A stretch of 64,000 nucleotides of DNA from Chitinophagaceae bacterium (GCA_004028795.1 SAIW01000009.1:186001-250000), one strand, 5' to 3'; shown: positions 37,287-46,917, counted from the stretch's first letter. The notes: generated from the letters alone by a model not told the origin. Translations and numbers: made by a program.

Positions 37287-37299
37287 TGTACTTAGTACA
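37287..37299. promoter_or_regulatory. 13-base palindrome in the susC leader
   Basis: TGTACTTAGTACA is a perfect odd palindrome (six-base arms around T) 11 bases after the CAATCGGTTG element. It could bind a dimeric regulator. Confidence 0.35.
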
Positions 37300-37335
37300 A
37301 TTAAATGTTGATTATAAGACCATTTTAATTTAAAA

Positions 37336-37353
37336 AATACTGAATTGCAACAG
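37336..37353 (+). repeat. 18-base direct repeat, copy 2
   Basis: Second exact copy of AATACTGAATTGCAACAG, at the far end of the leader, about 50 bases past the end of the SASA esterase gene. Confidence 0.6.
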
Positions 37354-37405
37354 TTTAGGGTAAAAGGAATGACATATTGTTTCTTAATACCAAGGGCAAA
37401 ATATG

Positions 37406-39355
37406 TTATTGTTCATTTTCGGTTGTAAATGGTGCTGCAGGTAATCCTTCTTTATTATACAAATTAGCTCCATCAGGATTATCAGCCCATGCATACCTTA
37501 CATACTTGGGGTTGTTGATATTTTCATTCCACACAATTACTTTGTTGCCTTCAATTTTTGCTTTTGCCCAAACAAATTTTTTGTCTTCACCGGCAATAGC
37601 AAAATAATACAAGTCTTCACCATCGTTCGATATTAAACCGCTGCCTATATTGGTGAAAGAAATTACTATTTTATTCCCTTCAATTGAACAAGATTGATAT
37701 AAAGGACCAGAGTAAACAATGTTTTCTTCATGATACGCTAATTTCTTAGCCCATAAGGCCAGCCTTTCACCAACTTCTTTTTTTCTATCAGGGTGAATAT
37801 CATTCCACTCGCCTAAATCAATAGTTACAGCCATTCCTGTATTTGGCACATCAAGTGTTTTTGCCTGTTGATTTCTGAATTGAGCTTGTTGACTTTCAAC
37901 AGGTATATATGTCATATCTAAAAAGCCGGGAAGTTGAACATATAGAAATGGTGCTTCAGGATTGTTCCATTTATTTCGCCAGTCTGCAATCAATGTTCTT
38001 TGTAGTTTATCATATTCAAAAGGCTTACCGGTATTAGATTCTCCCTGATACCATAAAAAACCTTTGTTCGTATACCCCGCAATCGGGGCAACCATTGCAT
38101 TATATAAACCTGCAGGCTGGTTTTGTGGATTAACCGGGCCACCTCCGCCATTACCGCCGCCAAAACCCCGTTGAACCGGAATATAAACTTCTCCCACTTT
38201 ATATTGCCAATACCCCGTAAGGTTTATAGTGTCTTTTCCGGAAAAAAGATAGTAGGGCTTATCCGGTACAAAGCCGCCTTTACCACTATTGTTTTGAACT
38301 TTAACTACGATAATATTTTTGCCTTCGTGCAATATATCAGAAGCAATATTGTACCTTCTTTGCGGGTACATATAAGTAAATCCCCCGATTGCTTTTCCGT
38401 TTATGTAAACATTATCTGCATCAACAATTCTTCCAAGAAATAAACGGGCATTTTTATTAACCATAGATTGCGGAACATTTATTTCTTTTCTGTACCAAAC
38501 CACTCCGTCTAAATCTTTTACTCCCTGATCTTCCCAATAGCCGGGCACCACTATATTATGCCAGCCTTTAGGAATATAATTTTCTGAATACCATTTTTCA
38601 GTCATGCCTCTATCCTCACTTCTTGGTCTGCTTAAGTTACCACCACCAATGCCTCTTCTGTTATTGTTTTCAGGGTTTTTATTTTTTTGAATGATGCTTT
38701 GAATATTCGGAAAATCTTTATATCCATCTTCACTAATCCATGCTTCAATGGGAGTGCCACCAACACTTGCATTAATTAAGCCAATCGGAACATGGTATTG
38801 CTCGTAAATTTTTAAAGCAAAGAAATAGGCAACAGCAGAAAAATCTAATACATCCTGCGGGTTAGCACTTTTCCAATAACCTGTTGGTAAATCATCGTGT
38901 GTTTTTTGTACATCTGCTAACGTAGGAATCCAGAAATGTCGTATTTGAGAATTGTTTGCTTCTGCAATTTCTTTTTCATATCTAACATTATGAATGCCCA
39001 TTTGATGAACCATATTAGATTGCCCTGAACAAACCCAAACATCGCCGAACAACACTTCTTTTAATGTAATAGTATTACTTGCTGAAACAGTAATGGTGTA
39101 AGGCCCGCCTGCTTTTGTTGCAGGTAAATAAGTATTCCACCTGCCTGCAGTATCAGCAGTGGCTTTGTAAGTTTTATTGTTGAAAATAATTTTTACTTTT
39201 TCATTCTTTGTAGCCCAACCCCAGATTTTTACAGGTATGTCTCTTTGCAAAACCATACTATCTCTTATTAAACGTGGAAGTTTAACCTGTGAAATAACAG
39301 AGCAACTTAAAATAGTACAGATACTGCTGATGAAAAAACATTTTAAAATTTTCAT
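37406..39355 (-). CDS. Long SASA-type (sialate/xylan O-acetylesterase-like) esterase, exported
   Basis: About 649 residues from ATG 39355; a GTG at 39364 is also possible and would overlap the preceding stop. A signal peptide ends SVISQ. VWVCSGQSNMVHQMG has the catalytic Ser, GFLWYQGESNTG is the second SASA block and WNDIHPDRKKEVGERLALW has the Asp-His pair. Between the halves of the SGNH domain lies a galactose-binding-like jelly-roll (about 275-370: VPGYWEDQGVKDLDGVVWYRKEI). This large architecture is annotated as sialate O-acetylesterase but in xylan loci it deacetylates xylan or xylo-oligosaccharides. It follows the cytoplasmic GH43 gene directly. Confidence 0.85.
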   Translation of the reverse strand: MKILKCFFISSICTILSCSVISQVKLPRLIRDSMVLQRDIPVKIWGWATKNEKVKIIFNNKTYKATADTAGRWNTYLPATKAGGPYTITVSASNTITLKEVLFGDVWVCSGQSNMVHQMGIHNVRYEKEIAEANNSQIRHFWIPTLADVQKTHDDLPTGYWKSANPQDVLDFSAVAYFFALKIYEQYHVPIGLINASVGGTPIEAWISEDGYKDFPNIQSIIQKNKNPENNNRRGIGGGNLSRPRSEDRGMTEKWYSENYIPKGWHNIVVPGYWEDQGVKDLDGVVWYRKEINVPQSMVNKNARLFLGRIVDADNVYINGKAIGGFTYMYPQRRYNIASDILHEGKNIIVVKVQNNSGKGGFVPDKPYYLFSGKDTINLTGYWQYKVGEVYIPVQRGFGGGNGGGGPVNPQNQPAGLYNAMVAPIAGYTNKGFLWYQGESNTGKPFEYDKLQRTLIADWRNKWNNPEAPFLYVQLPGFLDMTYIPVESQQAQFRNQQAKTLDVPNTGMAVTIDLGEWNDIHPDRKKEVGERLALWAKKLAYHEENIVYSGPLYQSCSIEGNKIVISFTNIGSGLISNDGEDLYYFAIAGEDKKFVWAKAKIEGNKVIVWNENINNPKYVRYAWADNPDGANLYNKEGLPAAPFTTENEQ

Positions 39356-39360
39356 ATATA

Positions 39361-40398
39361 TCACTTGTATGGCTGAATTGTTTGTATAAATCCGTTCTCA
39401 TCATGCATAAGTTCGGTTGCTTTTACGCAACGCAAATGTGTTACACCCTTACTTAAACTGCTATCGTGGTAAAACAAGTACCATTTATTATTGAATTGAA
39501 CAATTGAATGATGCGATGTCCAACCTACAACAGGCTCTAAAATTCTTCCTGCATAGGTAAACGGACCGTAAGGATTATCGCCTATTGCATAACATAAGAA
39601 ATGAGTATCGCCTGTTGAGTAAGAGAAATAATATTTTCCATTATACTTATGCAGCCATGATGCTTCAAAAAATCTTCTGTTATTATCACCCTGTAAAAGC
39701 GGGTTTTCATGCTCATCAAGAATAACAACATCTTTAGGGGTTTCTGCAAATTCTAATAAATCATTTGTAAGCCTTGCTACTTTAGCTGTTAAAGCAGGCT
39801 CATTATCGGCAGGTAAAAATGCAAAGGGACTTTCAGGCTGTTCCGCATTAAAGCTTCCTGTTCTCCAACGTTGTAACTGGCCGCCCCATATACCGCCGAA
39901 GTATATATAATAACTTCCGTCATCATCTTTAAAAACAGCAGGGTCTATAGAAAAACTATTATTGATTGCTTGCTGTTGTGGAGTGAATGGCCCAACGGGC
40001 GAATCACTTACTGCAACACCAATACGAAAAATGCCGTTATAATCTTTTGCAGGAAAGTATAAATAATATTTACCATTTTTTTCTGTTGCATCAGGAGCCC
40101 ACATTTGTTTTTCAGCCCAAGCCACATCATTTACATGCAGTGCTATGCCATTGTCTGTTGCTTCTGTATCAGAAGGATGATTCATAGAAAGAACATGATA
40201 ATCTTCCATAGCAAAATGGCTTCCTAAATCATCAAATGCATCACCTGCATCAATATCATGTGAAGGGTAGATATAAATTTTTCCATTAAAAACATGAGCA
40301 GAAGGGTCTGCCGTATAAATATGTTTAACTAATGGTTGAGAGATTGCTCGTTTATTCAGTTCATTAAAATCAATATGTGTTATAGAATCTTCGGGCAT
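39361..40398 (-). CDS. Cytoplasmic GH43 beta-xylosidase-like enzyme
   Basis: 345 residues with no signal peptide (MPEDSITHIDFNELNK), unlike the other GH43 proteins here. Catalytic residues: Asp31 (YTADPSAHV), Asp152 (SIDPAVFKDDDG) and Glu245 (RRFFEASWLHKYNGKYYF). GWTSHHSIVQF is the conserved late block. This is the GH43 subfamily 1 type, usually a beta-xylosidase acting inside the cell. It lies 68 bases downstream of a GPH symporter gene, so imported xylo-oligosaccharides would be its substrate. It therefore represents a second way to handle xylose besides the oxidative route at 18567-30170. Confidence 0.88.
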   Translation of the reverse strand: MPEDSITHIDFNELNKRAISQPLVKHIYTADPSAHVFNGKIYIYPSHDIDAGDAFDDLGSHFAMEDYHVLSMNHPSDTEATDNGIALHVNDVAWAEKQMWAPDATEKNGKYYLYFPAKDYNGIFRIGVAVSDSPVGPFTPQQQAINNSFSIDPAVFKDDDGSYYIYFGGIWGGQLQRWRTGSFNAEQPESPFAFLPADNEPALTAKVARLTNDLLEFAETPKDVVILDEHENPLLQGDNNRRFFEASWLHKYNGKYYFSYSTGDTHFLCYAIGDNPYGPFTYAGRILEPVVGWTSHHSIVQFNNKWYLFYHDSSLSKGVTHLRCVKATELMHDENGFIQTIQPYK

Positions 40399-40466
40399 AA
40401 ATAAATGATGAGTTATAAGTTATGAATGATGAATTATCAGATATATTCATTGTTCGTTATTCATTA
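40399..40466. repeat. Short A/T-rich gap with repeated ATTCAT/ATGAAT words
   Basis: Contains several copies of TGAAT, GAATTA and ATTCATTATT in both orientations, able to form imperfect hairpins between the symporter and GH43 genes. Such words are frequent in gaps of Bacteroidota genomes; it could be an mRNA processing or stability element. Nothing stronger can be said. Confidence 0.25.
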
Positions 40467-41897
40467 TTAATTAGTTCTTCTTTGTTTCAAATCTGCTTCT
40501 ATCTGTACTTCCATTTTTTTATTTATCTCGTAAAAAAATAACAAAGCAACTGCTATAAGAAAAGTGATAGCAGGATAAATGCTGATTAACATTTTAGTTC
40601 CTTTAATTGCTTCTGCTGTTTGACCTGTTTTGCTGTTAGCTACATAATGATATTTACCAAGTATAAACGAAACCAATGAACTGCCAATGCTTAAGCCGGC
40701 TTTTAAACCAACCATCATAGCAGAAAAGATAATGGCTGTGGCTCTTCTGTTATTTTTCCATTCACTGAAATCGGCAACATCTGCAATCATAGTCCATAAA
40801 ATAGGAGTACTAATACCGTAAAAGAAACCATGTAATATCTGTGCAGTAAAAATTACAGCGATAGATTTTGGAGAAGTGAAATAAAAGAAAATAATAAATA
40901 ATGTTGATATAAATAACGAACCCATAAACACATTACGCTTACCATATTTGTTTGCAAACCATTGCGATAACATAATGCCTATTAAACCAACTAAAATACC
41001 GCCTCCATTAAACACACCTAAACCTAATGATGTATCATTTTCAAAAGTTGGTAAAAACTTTTTGAATGGTAGTAAGAAAGAAGTTAACTCTGCTTTATCT
41101 ACATAGTTTTCAAAATAGTAAACATAAGAACCACCCTTCATTGCCAGAGTAATAAATACCAACGTGGTTACTACCAGCATAATAAGCCAGGGTTTGTTTT
41201 TTGATAAATCTTTTAAGTCTTCTGCTAATGTTGATTTCTGTTCCTGCTTTGGAATAACTCTTTCTTTAGTTGTTAGAAAACAAATAATAAGCATTAGCGT
41301 ACCGATAATAGCTAATACAGTCATTACTTTTGAAATACCAACTTTCATTGAATCTGTATCAGTACCGCCGCCTGCTTTTATAATAAAATTGTACATGAAT
41401 ACCTGTACAAAAAATTGAGCAAACATTACCGCAACAAATCTGTATGCACCGATACTGTTACGTTCTTTCATATCACCGGTAATTACACCGCTTAATGCAG
41501 AATAAGGAAGATTATTTGCTGCATACAACAATAACAATAAAGCATAGGTAATTACAGCATAAATTACTTTTCCGTTATAACTGAAGTTGGGTGTTTTAAA
41601 TGCTAATAATGAAACAACACCCAATGGTATGGCTGTCCATAAAATCCAGGGTCTGAACTTTCCCCATTTAGTTTTTGTTCTGTCAGCAATGGCACCCATG
41701 ATAGGATTAAATGCAAATGCAGCAACCAAACCTACAATGAGTGTTAAGAGAGAAGCATGTTCTGATTTTAAGCCGAAAATATTTAGATAGTAATAAGATA
41801 TCCATGTTACTAATGTTTGAAAAACAAGATTAGCAGCTAAATCTCCCAAGCTATATCCTATTTTTTCTACAACAGAAAGCTTTTGTGATTGATTCAT
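40467..41897 (-). CDS. GPH-family (glycoside-pentoside-hexuronide) cation symporter
   Basis: 476 residues with about 12 transmembrane helices. EKIGYSLGDLAANLVFQTL at the N-terminus and NPIMGAIADRTKTKWGKFRPW are signatures of the GPH family (XynP, MelB, XylP); DVADFSEWKNNRRATAII is its conserved later loop. It imports xylosides or oligosaccharides with Na+ or H+. The charged C-terminal tail is typical. Between a GH10 xylanase and a cytoplasmic GH43 gene, its cargo is most likely xylobiose or xylotriose. Confidence 0.92.
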   Translation of the reverse strand: MNQSQKLSVVEKIGYSLGDLAANLVFQTLVTWISYYYLNIFGLKSEHASLLTLIVGLVAAFAFNPIMGAIADRTKTKWGKFRPWILWTAIPLGVVSLLAFKTPNFSYNGKVIYAVITYALLLLLYAANNLPYSALSGVITGDMKERNSIGAYRFVAVMFAQFFVQVFMYNFIIKAGGGTDTDSMKVGISKVMTVLAIIGTLMLIICFLTTKERVIPKQEQKSTLAEDLKDLSKNKPWLIMLVVTTLVFITLAMKGGSYVYYFENYVDKAELTSFLLPFKKFLPTFENDTSLGLGVFNGGGILVGLIGIMLSQWFANKYGKRNVFMGSLFISTLFIIFFYFTSPKSIAVIFTAQILHGFFYGISTPILWTMIADVADFSEWKNNRRATAIIFSAMMVGLKAGLSIGSSLVSFILGKYHYVANSKTGQTAEAIKGTKMLISIYPAITFLIAVALLFFYEINKKMEVQIEADLKQRRTN

Positions 41898-41916
41898 TAT
41901 GGCAGGGTTTAAGTAT

Positions 41917-43044
41917 TTATTTTTTTAAATTGATTAAACTGTAAAACGCCTGTTTAGGTTGTAATTTTCTATCAAATAAAAGAGCATGATTGGTACGGCC
42001 TCGAACAGGAAAATCGTTTAACCAGGATTGTGCATCATCAACTCCCCAAAAAGTTACCCGACTAACATTCTTTTTATACTTTAAAAATAATTTAAATAAA
42101 TCTTCATAGCCTTTAGCTAATTTTTGCTGAGCAGAATCAGGAAATTCTTTAGTGTATGGATTAATTGCTTCGTTGTATGCAGCCGTGTTTGAAATATCTG
42201 CAGAATTATTTCTTCCTCTCGGGTTTGGTAATGCACTTAAATCTAATTCGGTAAACATAACTTCTACACCCAGTGCAGAAAATTCTTTAATGCTTTCTTC
42301 AACTTTGTCTAAAGGCACATCATTCATATTCCAATGGCCTTGTATACCAACTCCATCTATTCTAACACCTGCAGCCTTTATTTTTTTAATAATTTCAATA
42401 GCACCTGCTCTTTTTTTAGGTTGCTCAATATTGTAATCATTGTAATACAGTTTGGTATTAGGTGCAGCTTTTTGTGCCAATCTAAAAGCTTCTACAATAT
42501 AGTCAGGCCCTAATTTTTGTAAGAAAATTGAGTTGCGTAAAGTGCCATCTTCATTTAATGCTTCGTTTACAACATCCCATGAATATACTTTGCCGTCGTA
42601 CCTTGAAGCAACAGTAGTAATATGATTTTCAAAATACATTTTTACACTATCGGCACTTTTAATATTTCTCATAAAGTTGGGCAACTGGCTATGCCATATT
42701 AATGTATGAGCAGTTATTTTAATATCATTTTTCTTACCGAAATCAACTAATTTATCTGCTAAATCAAAATTGTATCTATCCCATTCAGGATGAATAATCT
42801 GTGCCTTCATAATATTCTCAGGAGTGGCTGCACTGAACTGGTGAATAATTAAACTATTGGCAGCAGAATCTCTTTGTTCTATTTGAGAATTGTTTAAAGC
42901 TGTACCGATTAAAAAATCTTTTTTATAAGCATCTCTTAAAGATGGAATTGATGATGTAGTAGATGTTGTTTTTTTAGAAGCATTACAGCCAATGATAAGA
43001 GAACCTGTTACTGCAAGCAATAATGACGAGGTTAGTAATTTCAT
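41917..43044 (-). CDS. GH10 endo-beta-1,4-xylanase, lipoprotein
   Basis: 375 residues with lipobox LIIGC (Cys20) followed by a Ser/Thr/Lys-rich linker. GH10 motifs: AHTLIWHSQLPNFM, SWDVVNEALNEDG with acid/base Glu161, RIDGVGIQGHWNM and VMFTELDLSALP with nucleophile Glu266. The residues after the Cys lack an acidic run, so a surface-export signal of the Bacteroides type is not obvious and it may face the periplasm. It lies 4 bases after the GH115 gene. It differs from the GH10 at 26221-27357, which is released by Sec cleavage, so the two may work at different sites. Confidence 0.94.
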   Translation of the reverse strand: MKLLTSSLLLAVTGSLIIGCNASKKTTSTTSSIPSLRDAYKKDFLIGTALNNSQIEQRDSAANSLIIHQFSAATPENIMKAQIIHPEWDRYNFDLADKLVDFGKKNDIKITAHTLIWHSQLPNFMRNIKSADSVKMYFENHITTVASRYDGKVYSWDVVNEALNEDGTLRNSIFLQKLGPDYIVEAFRLAQKAAPNTKLYYNDYNIEQPKKRAGAIEIIKKIKAAGVRIDGVGIQGHWNMNDVPLDKVEESIKEFSALGVEVMFTELDLSALPNPRGRNNSADISNTAAYNEAINPYTKEFPDSAQQKLAKGYEDLFKLFLKYKKNVSRVTFWGVDDAQSWLNDFPVRGRTNHALLFDRKLQPKQAFYSLINLKK

Positions 43045-43048
43045 TTCT

Positions 43049-45616
43049 TTATTTTTTAGTTTTAGTTATTGTTTCTGATGGGCCTAAATAAGTAAGTTTA
43101 GTGTTGCCGAAATCAGCAACAATTTTTTGTACAATAACAGCCGGACTTACCATCCAGTATTTAACAATATGTTTTCCGGGTTTAGAAATATGGTGTTGCG
43201 ATGTTTTAATAATACAATAATTTGATACCCATCCGCCCCACAATCTTTCATTATCATCTTTATTAAGTATAATAGTTTGCGGTACTTCATCATCTATTGA
43301 TATAGCATATTTTAAACCTTCATTATTGTGAAAGTTTAAAGTAGGAGAGAAGTAAATATTCAGTTTTACAGCACCTGTTTCAGAAACATAAATATCATAT
43401 TCTGTATGCGGAGAATTTTTTTGAATACTTTGTTCGGGAACATTCGTCGGATAGGTTGAAATGCCCCCCCAATCTTTTCCTATATCAGGTATTGTTTGCC
43501 ATTTTACTAAAGATGAATGGATTACCCTTGTATAATGTTCTGCAAGAATTGATACGATTTTTTCTTCCTGATAAAATGAATTCGGTAAAGCTGTTGCAGG
43601 AACAGAAGTTCTTGCAATATCAGGTAAACCTGTATCAGAAGTTGTATTACCATTTTCTACATATTCTACTTTGGGCATGGTGTTTCTTCTCGGCTCCTGC
43701 CAGGAAACATATCCTATATGTGTTTGATCCATCATGTGGTTCCACTTGCCACTTGCCAGTTCATGATTGTATTGGTATGAAATAAGTGAATCATTCTGGT
43801 AAAATTGTTTGGCCTTATCTGCCCATATATTGGCAGCAGCACTTTTTTGAGCAGCTAATTTTTTATTCATAGCAACTGCATAATACAATTCATGCAAATT
43901 CTCCATTGCTTTAACAGGATGTAATACCAATTGGAAGAAAGCATCTTTATAAATAGCAGGAACTTGTGTGTTTACTTTTTCTGCATCTGCCAATAACTGC
44001 TTCCATTGGTTAAGCACATAATTCCATTCATTATTTTCCGTTAAGCTGTAAGTATCTGCATTTAAAAGTTCAGGTTTTTTTCTTGCCGAATACTGTGCAT
44101 ATTTTCTAAGCAAATTTCCTATTGATGCTGCGTAAGCGGCACCGAATTGACTTTCAGCCCATTGGCTATAAAAATTTGTAAGATTATTTGCATTCCATTG
44201 TTTGGGGTTCCATGCATAACTGCACCAGAATGAAATAGGAAATTCCATCGGTTTTAAATCTCCTACATTCACAATCCATATATTTTTTACACCATATTCA
44301 TAAGCTAAATGCATTTGTTCCCAAACTCTTGCAATGTTGTTTGTATTAAGCCATTTATAGTTTCTGGGGCCACCAACATAATCGAAGTGATAATAAATAC
44401 CGTAGCCCCCTGTTCTTAGCTTATCGGTTATTTTGGGTAGTTTACGAATATTACCCCAGTTATCATCGCAAAGCAATAAAGTAACATCATCCGGCACTCG
44501 CATTCCTTTATCATAATAATCCTGTACTTCTTTATATAAAGCCCATAGCTGAGGTGTTTGAGCAGCCGGTTTTTTTGTTACATCCTCTAATATTTTTCTT
44601 TGGTCGGCTACAATTTTCTCTAATAAATCAGTAGCTGTTCCTCTTGTCATCGGCATATCGCCATCACCACGCATTCCAATGGTAACAATACTTTCATGGT
44701 TTCCCATATTTTCAATTCCCTTCTGCCAGAATGCTCTTAATACTGTATCATTTTTAGTATAATCCCATGCACCTTTGCCATATCTTTTCCATTCCTGTTG
44801 AGCTCTAAGCATAGGTTCGTGATGAGAAGTACCCATCACAATTCCGTATTCATCTGCTAATACAGGGTTTAATTTATCATCATCATTAAAAGCATTTCCC
44901 CACATGGCAGGCCATAAATAATTTGCTTTAAGGCGAAGCAATAATTCAAACATTTTTACATACACCTTACTGTTAACACCACCGAATTTTTCTTTTGTCC
45001 ATCCGCTGAATGCAGGAGCTTCATCATTAATAAAAATGCCACGGTATTTTACCAAAGGGGAGTCTGTTACTGAGGCATTTGCATTAACATAAATGTCAGC
45101 TTTCTTTTTAACGGGAACATCTGCCCACCAATACCAAGGCGATACGCCCATTTGTTTAGAAAGTTCAAACACACCATAAGCAGTGCCTCTCCTGTCACTA
45201 CCTGCAATTACTAACGCATGCTCAATGCCTTTAAAAGGATTTTTGATAGTTTGAATGGTGTAGGCTTCCCATTTATTACTTATTGATGTAACACTAATTT
45301 TCTTTTGTGTTATCAGTTGCTTTATTATGGCACTGTTGTTTATGCTTCCTATTATAATAATATTTTTTGCTGTTGCAGCATGCAGGTTATGTATAATAGA
45401 TGGCTTTGTTCCTGTAACAGAATCTATATCGGTTTGCAAAAAAACTGCTGCAAGCTGTACAAGTTTTATATCGGTACTGTCAACATAAACAGCGGTATTT
45501 TTTAAGCTGTAACTGTTTTCTTTTTTTATTGATGAAACAATGCTTTGAGCATTTATGCAAACGGTTGCATAACTAAAGCAAAGAAGGCAGGCAATTTTTT
45601 TAACAAGAACACCCAT
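43049..45616 (-). CDS. GH115 xylan alpha-1,2-(4-O-methyl)glucuronidase, exported
   Basis: 855 residues with a signal peptide ending CINAQ. An N-terminal alpha/beta domain carries GSDRRGTAYGVFELSKQMG; the barrel has SPWYWWADVPV, YRGIFINDEAPAFSGW, LKANYLWPAMWGNAF and VTLLLCDDNWGNIRKL, all GH115 hallmarks. A five-helix region and C-terminal beta-sandwich (WGGWVSNYCII) complete the family length. It removes glucuronic acid from internal and terminal xylose. It is the first gene of the minus-strand xylan series, with a 213-base gap upstream that probably holds the promoter. Confidence 0.95.
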   Translation of the reverse strand: MGVLVKKIACLLCFSYATVCINAQSIVSSIKKENSYSLKNTAVYVDSTDIKLVQLAAVFLQTDIDSVTGTKPSIIHNLHAATAKNIIIIGSINNSAIIKQLITQKKISVTSISNKWEAYTIQTIKNPFKGIEHALVIAGSDRRGTAYGVFELSKQMGVSPWYWWADVPVKKKADIYVNANASVTDSPLVKYRGIFINDEAPAFSGWTKEKFGGVNSKVYVKMFELLLRLKANYLWPAMWGNAFNDDDKLNPVLADEYGIVMGTSHHEPMLRAQQEWKRYGKGAWDYTKNDTVLRAFWQKGIENMGNHESIVTIGMRGDGDMPMTRGTATDLLEKIVADQRKILEDVTKKPAAQTPQLWALYKEVQDYYDKGMRVPDDVTLLLCDDNWGNIRKLPKITDKLRTGGYGIYYHFDYVGGPRNYKWLNTNNIARVWEQMHLAYEYGVKNIWIVNVGDLKPMEFPISFWCSYAWNPKQWNANNLTNFYSQWAESQFGAAYAASIGNLLRKYAQYSARKKPELLNADTYSLTENNEWNYVLNQWKQLLADAEKVNTQVPAIYKDAFFQLVLHPVKAMENLHELYYAVAMNKKLAAQKSAAANIWADKAKQFYQNDSLISYQYNHELASGKWNHMMDQTHIGYVSWQEPRRNTMPKVEYVENGNTTSDTGLPDIARTSVPATALPNSFYQEEKIVSILAEHYTRVIHSSLVKWQTIPDIGKDWGGISTYPTNVPEQSIQKNSPHTEYDIYVSETGAVKLNIYFSPTLNFHNNEGLKYAISIDDEVPQTIILNKDDNERLWGGWVSNYCIIKTSQHHISKPGKHIVKYWMVSPAVIVQKIVADFGNTKLTYLGPSETITKTKK

Positions 45617-45829
45617 AAAAGTTCAGTATTTAAGTAGAAAGGTATTTCTGGCTGATGGCAGAACGCGTGTAATATAATTAGTTCTTTTGAAAAAGGAAAA
45701 GTTGTAATAGGCTTTTTAGCTGTGCATAAAGTATAAAACGGTAAATTAAATGGTTTTGTAACGGTGTACAACACTACTGTTAGACTTTACTTGTATCGCA
45801 CACTTATACTTTTGCTTGTTATTCGAGGA

Positions 45830-46609
45830 TTAATACGACCATTGAATGGCATAATAACTGCATTGTTCGGTACCTGTATTTTTAAAAGCGTGTAACACAT
45901 TTGCTTCCAGATACATTATGTCATTTTTATTACTCTGTTTAAATGTTTGCCCAACCTGCAATTCACCATTTCCTTTCAACAGCAGCATAATTTCTTCATT
46001 TCGGTGTGAATGCGGTACATGACTTGCAATTCCTGCATTTAAATCAGTAACATGAATACTTAATTTACTGAATGCAGTAGTTGGTTTTTCAAACACCTGC
46101 CTGCTTGCTCCCTTATCCGTTTTCTTTACAGGTAATTCATTCCAATCCAATATTATCGACCCGCCGTTTTCTTTTCCCCTTGCTATGTTAATGCCGGCTT
46201 TAGGTTTAAAACTGATAACATAATAAATAACCATTGTGTCAGCATTGTTCATGAAACTTTGCGTATCGCCGGCTTCAATTAAAACAATACTTCCCGCTGA
46301 AACAGTTTTAGTAATCGTATTGATGTTTACAGTAAGGGTTCCTTCTTTTACAATAATAATTTCTTCTTTATCTGAATAGGCAACAGGCGGATGGTTAGTT
46401 GTTTTAGGTGCTAATGTTGATGTATGAATTTGAAAAGACGTAAGGTCTAAAGTACTTCCTTTCAGTATATCTCTTCTTTCTCCGTTTTTATTAATTGTAA
46501 TTTTTGCGTTGCTAAAACTGAAAGTACCTGACGCTAATGAATCTGATTGTGCAAAGCAAATAATAGATACCAGTTGACAGATAACTGAAGCAAACAATAC
46601 TTTTTTCAT
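45830..46609 (-). CDS. Exported bicupin protein
   Basis: 259 residues with a signal peptide ending CFAQS and two cupin folds (about 60-140 and 180-259). The second has a plausible metal site: HVPHSHRNEEIMLLLKGNGE with two His and a Glu, and VLHAFKNTG with the third His. In the first, the corresponding site is weaker (NHPPVAYSDKEEIIIVKEG). Overall shape resembles ureidoglycine-aminohydrolase-like bicupins, but export argues against that role. Possibly a sugar-acid or metabolite-processing enzyme of the envelope; function not known. Confidence 0.7.
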   Translation of the reverse strand: MKKVLFASVICQLVSIICFAQSDSLASGTFSFSNAKITINKNGERRDILKGSTLDLTSFQIHTSTLAPKTTNHPPVAYSDKEEIIIVKEGTLTVNINTITKTVSAGSIVLIEAGDTQSFMNNADTMVIYYVISFKPKAGINIARGKENGGSIILDWNELPVKKTDKGASRQVFEKPTTAFSKLSIHVTDLNAGIASHVPHSHRNEEIMLLLKGNGELQVGQTFKQSNKNDIMYLEANVLHAFKNTGTEQCSYYAIQWSY

Positions 46610-46917
46610 ACAAGAAAAATACAGAATTATTTCTTTCTACTTGAAAAATAAAATAGGAATAACTATGATAAATATTACCTCAATGCATATCTGGTCACGA
46701 TTTGCACACATTCAAACCTTTGGTATTCAGCTTACTTTTTGTGTTGGTTTTTAAGAACTTTATAACTACAAGTATCAATTTCAGTATTACTTTATAGGGT
46801 AATAAACTGTAAGTATATTCAGGCAAAAGAGAATAAATTTTATTTATGTCAGAATATTTTATCTTTTTATTTATGATGCGACAATCATTAGAAAAGTACT
46901 TAGACTAATAAAACAAT
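46610..46917. other. 308-base gap without recognised features
   Basis: A/T-rich sequence upstream of the bicupin gene and downstream of the membrane-protein gene. It likely carries the bicupin promoter. The longest plus-strand start I can see codes for only about 20 residues (46846-46908). No hairpin with a T-run or clear repeat was found. Confidence 0.5.

Larger units (their letters stand above)
36889..37405 (-). promoter_or_regulatory. 517-base leader region upstream of xylan susC
   Basis: No convincing gene lies here; the 70-codon minus-strand frame at 36943-37155 is A/T-rich without family features. The region holds two exact copies of AATACTGAATTGCAACAG, a palindrome TGTACTTAGTACA and the CAATCGGTTG element. 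Its length is large compared with the other gaps in this strand's gene series (mostly under 70 bases), so it likely carries the main promoter and control sites for susCD. No exact -33/-7 pair could be fixed. Confidence 0.5.

Noticed and set aside
37406-39355. Sialic acid metabolism suggested by the sialate O-acetylesterase-like annotation
   Set aside because: No sialidase, NanA-type lyase or sialic acid transporter is present; all neighbours are xylan genes, so xylan deacetylation is more likely.
40399-40466. Possible CRISPR-like or mobile repeat in the ATTCAT-rich gap
   Set aside because: Words are short, irregular and without spacers; only an imperfect hairpin can be drawn.
46846-46908. 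20-codon plus-strand start in the 308-base gap
   Set aside because: Too short, no signal or family features, surrounded by low-complexity A/T sequence.
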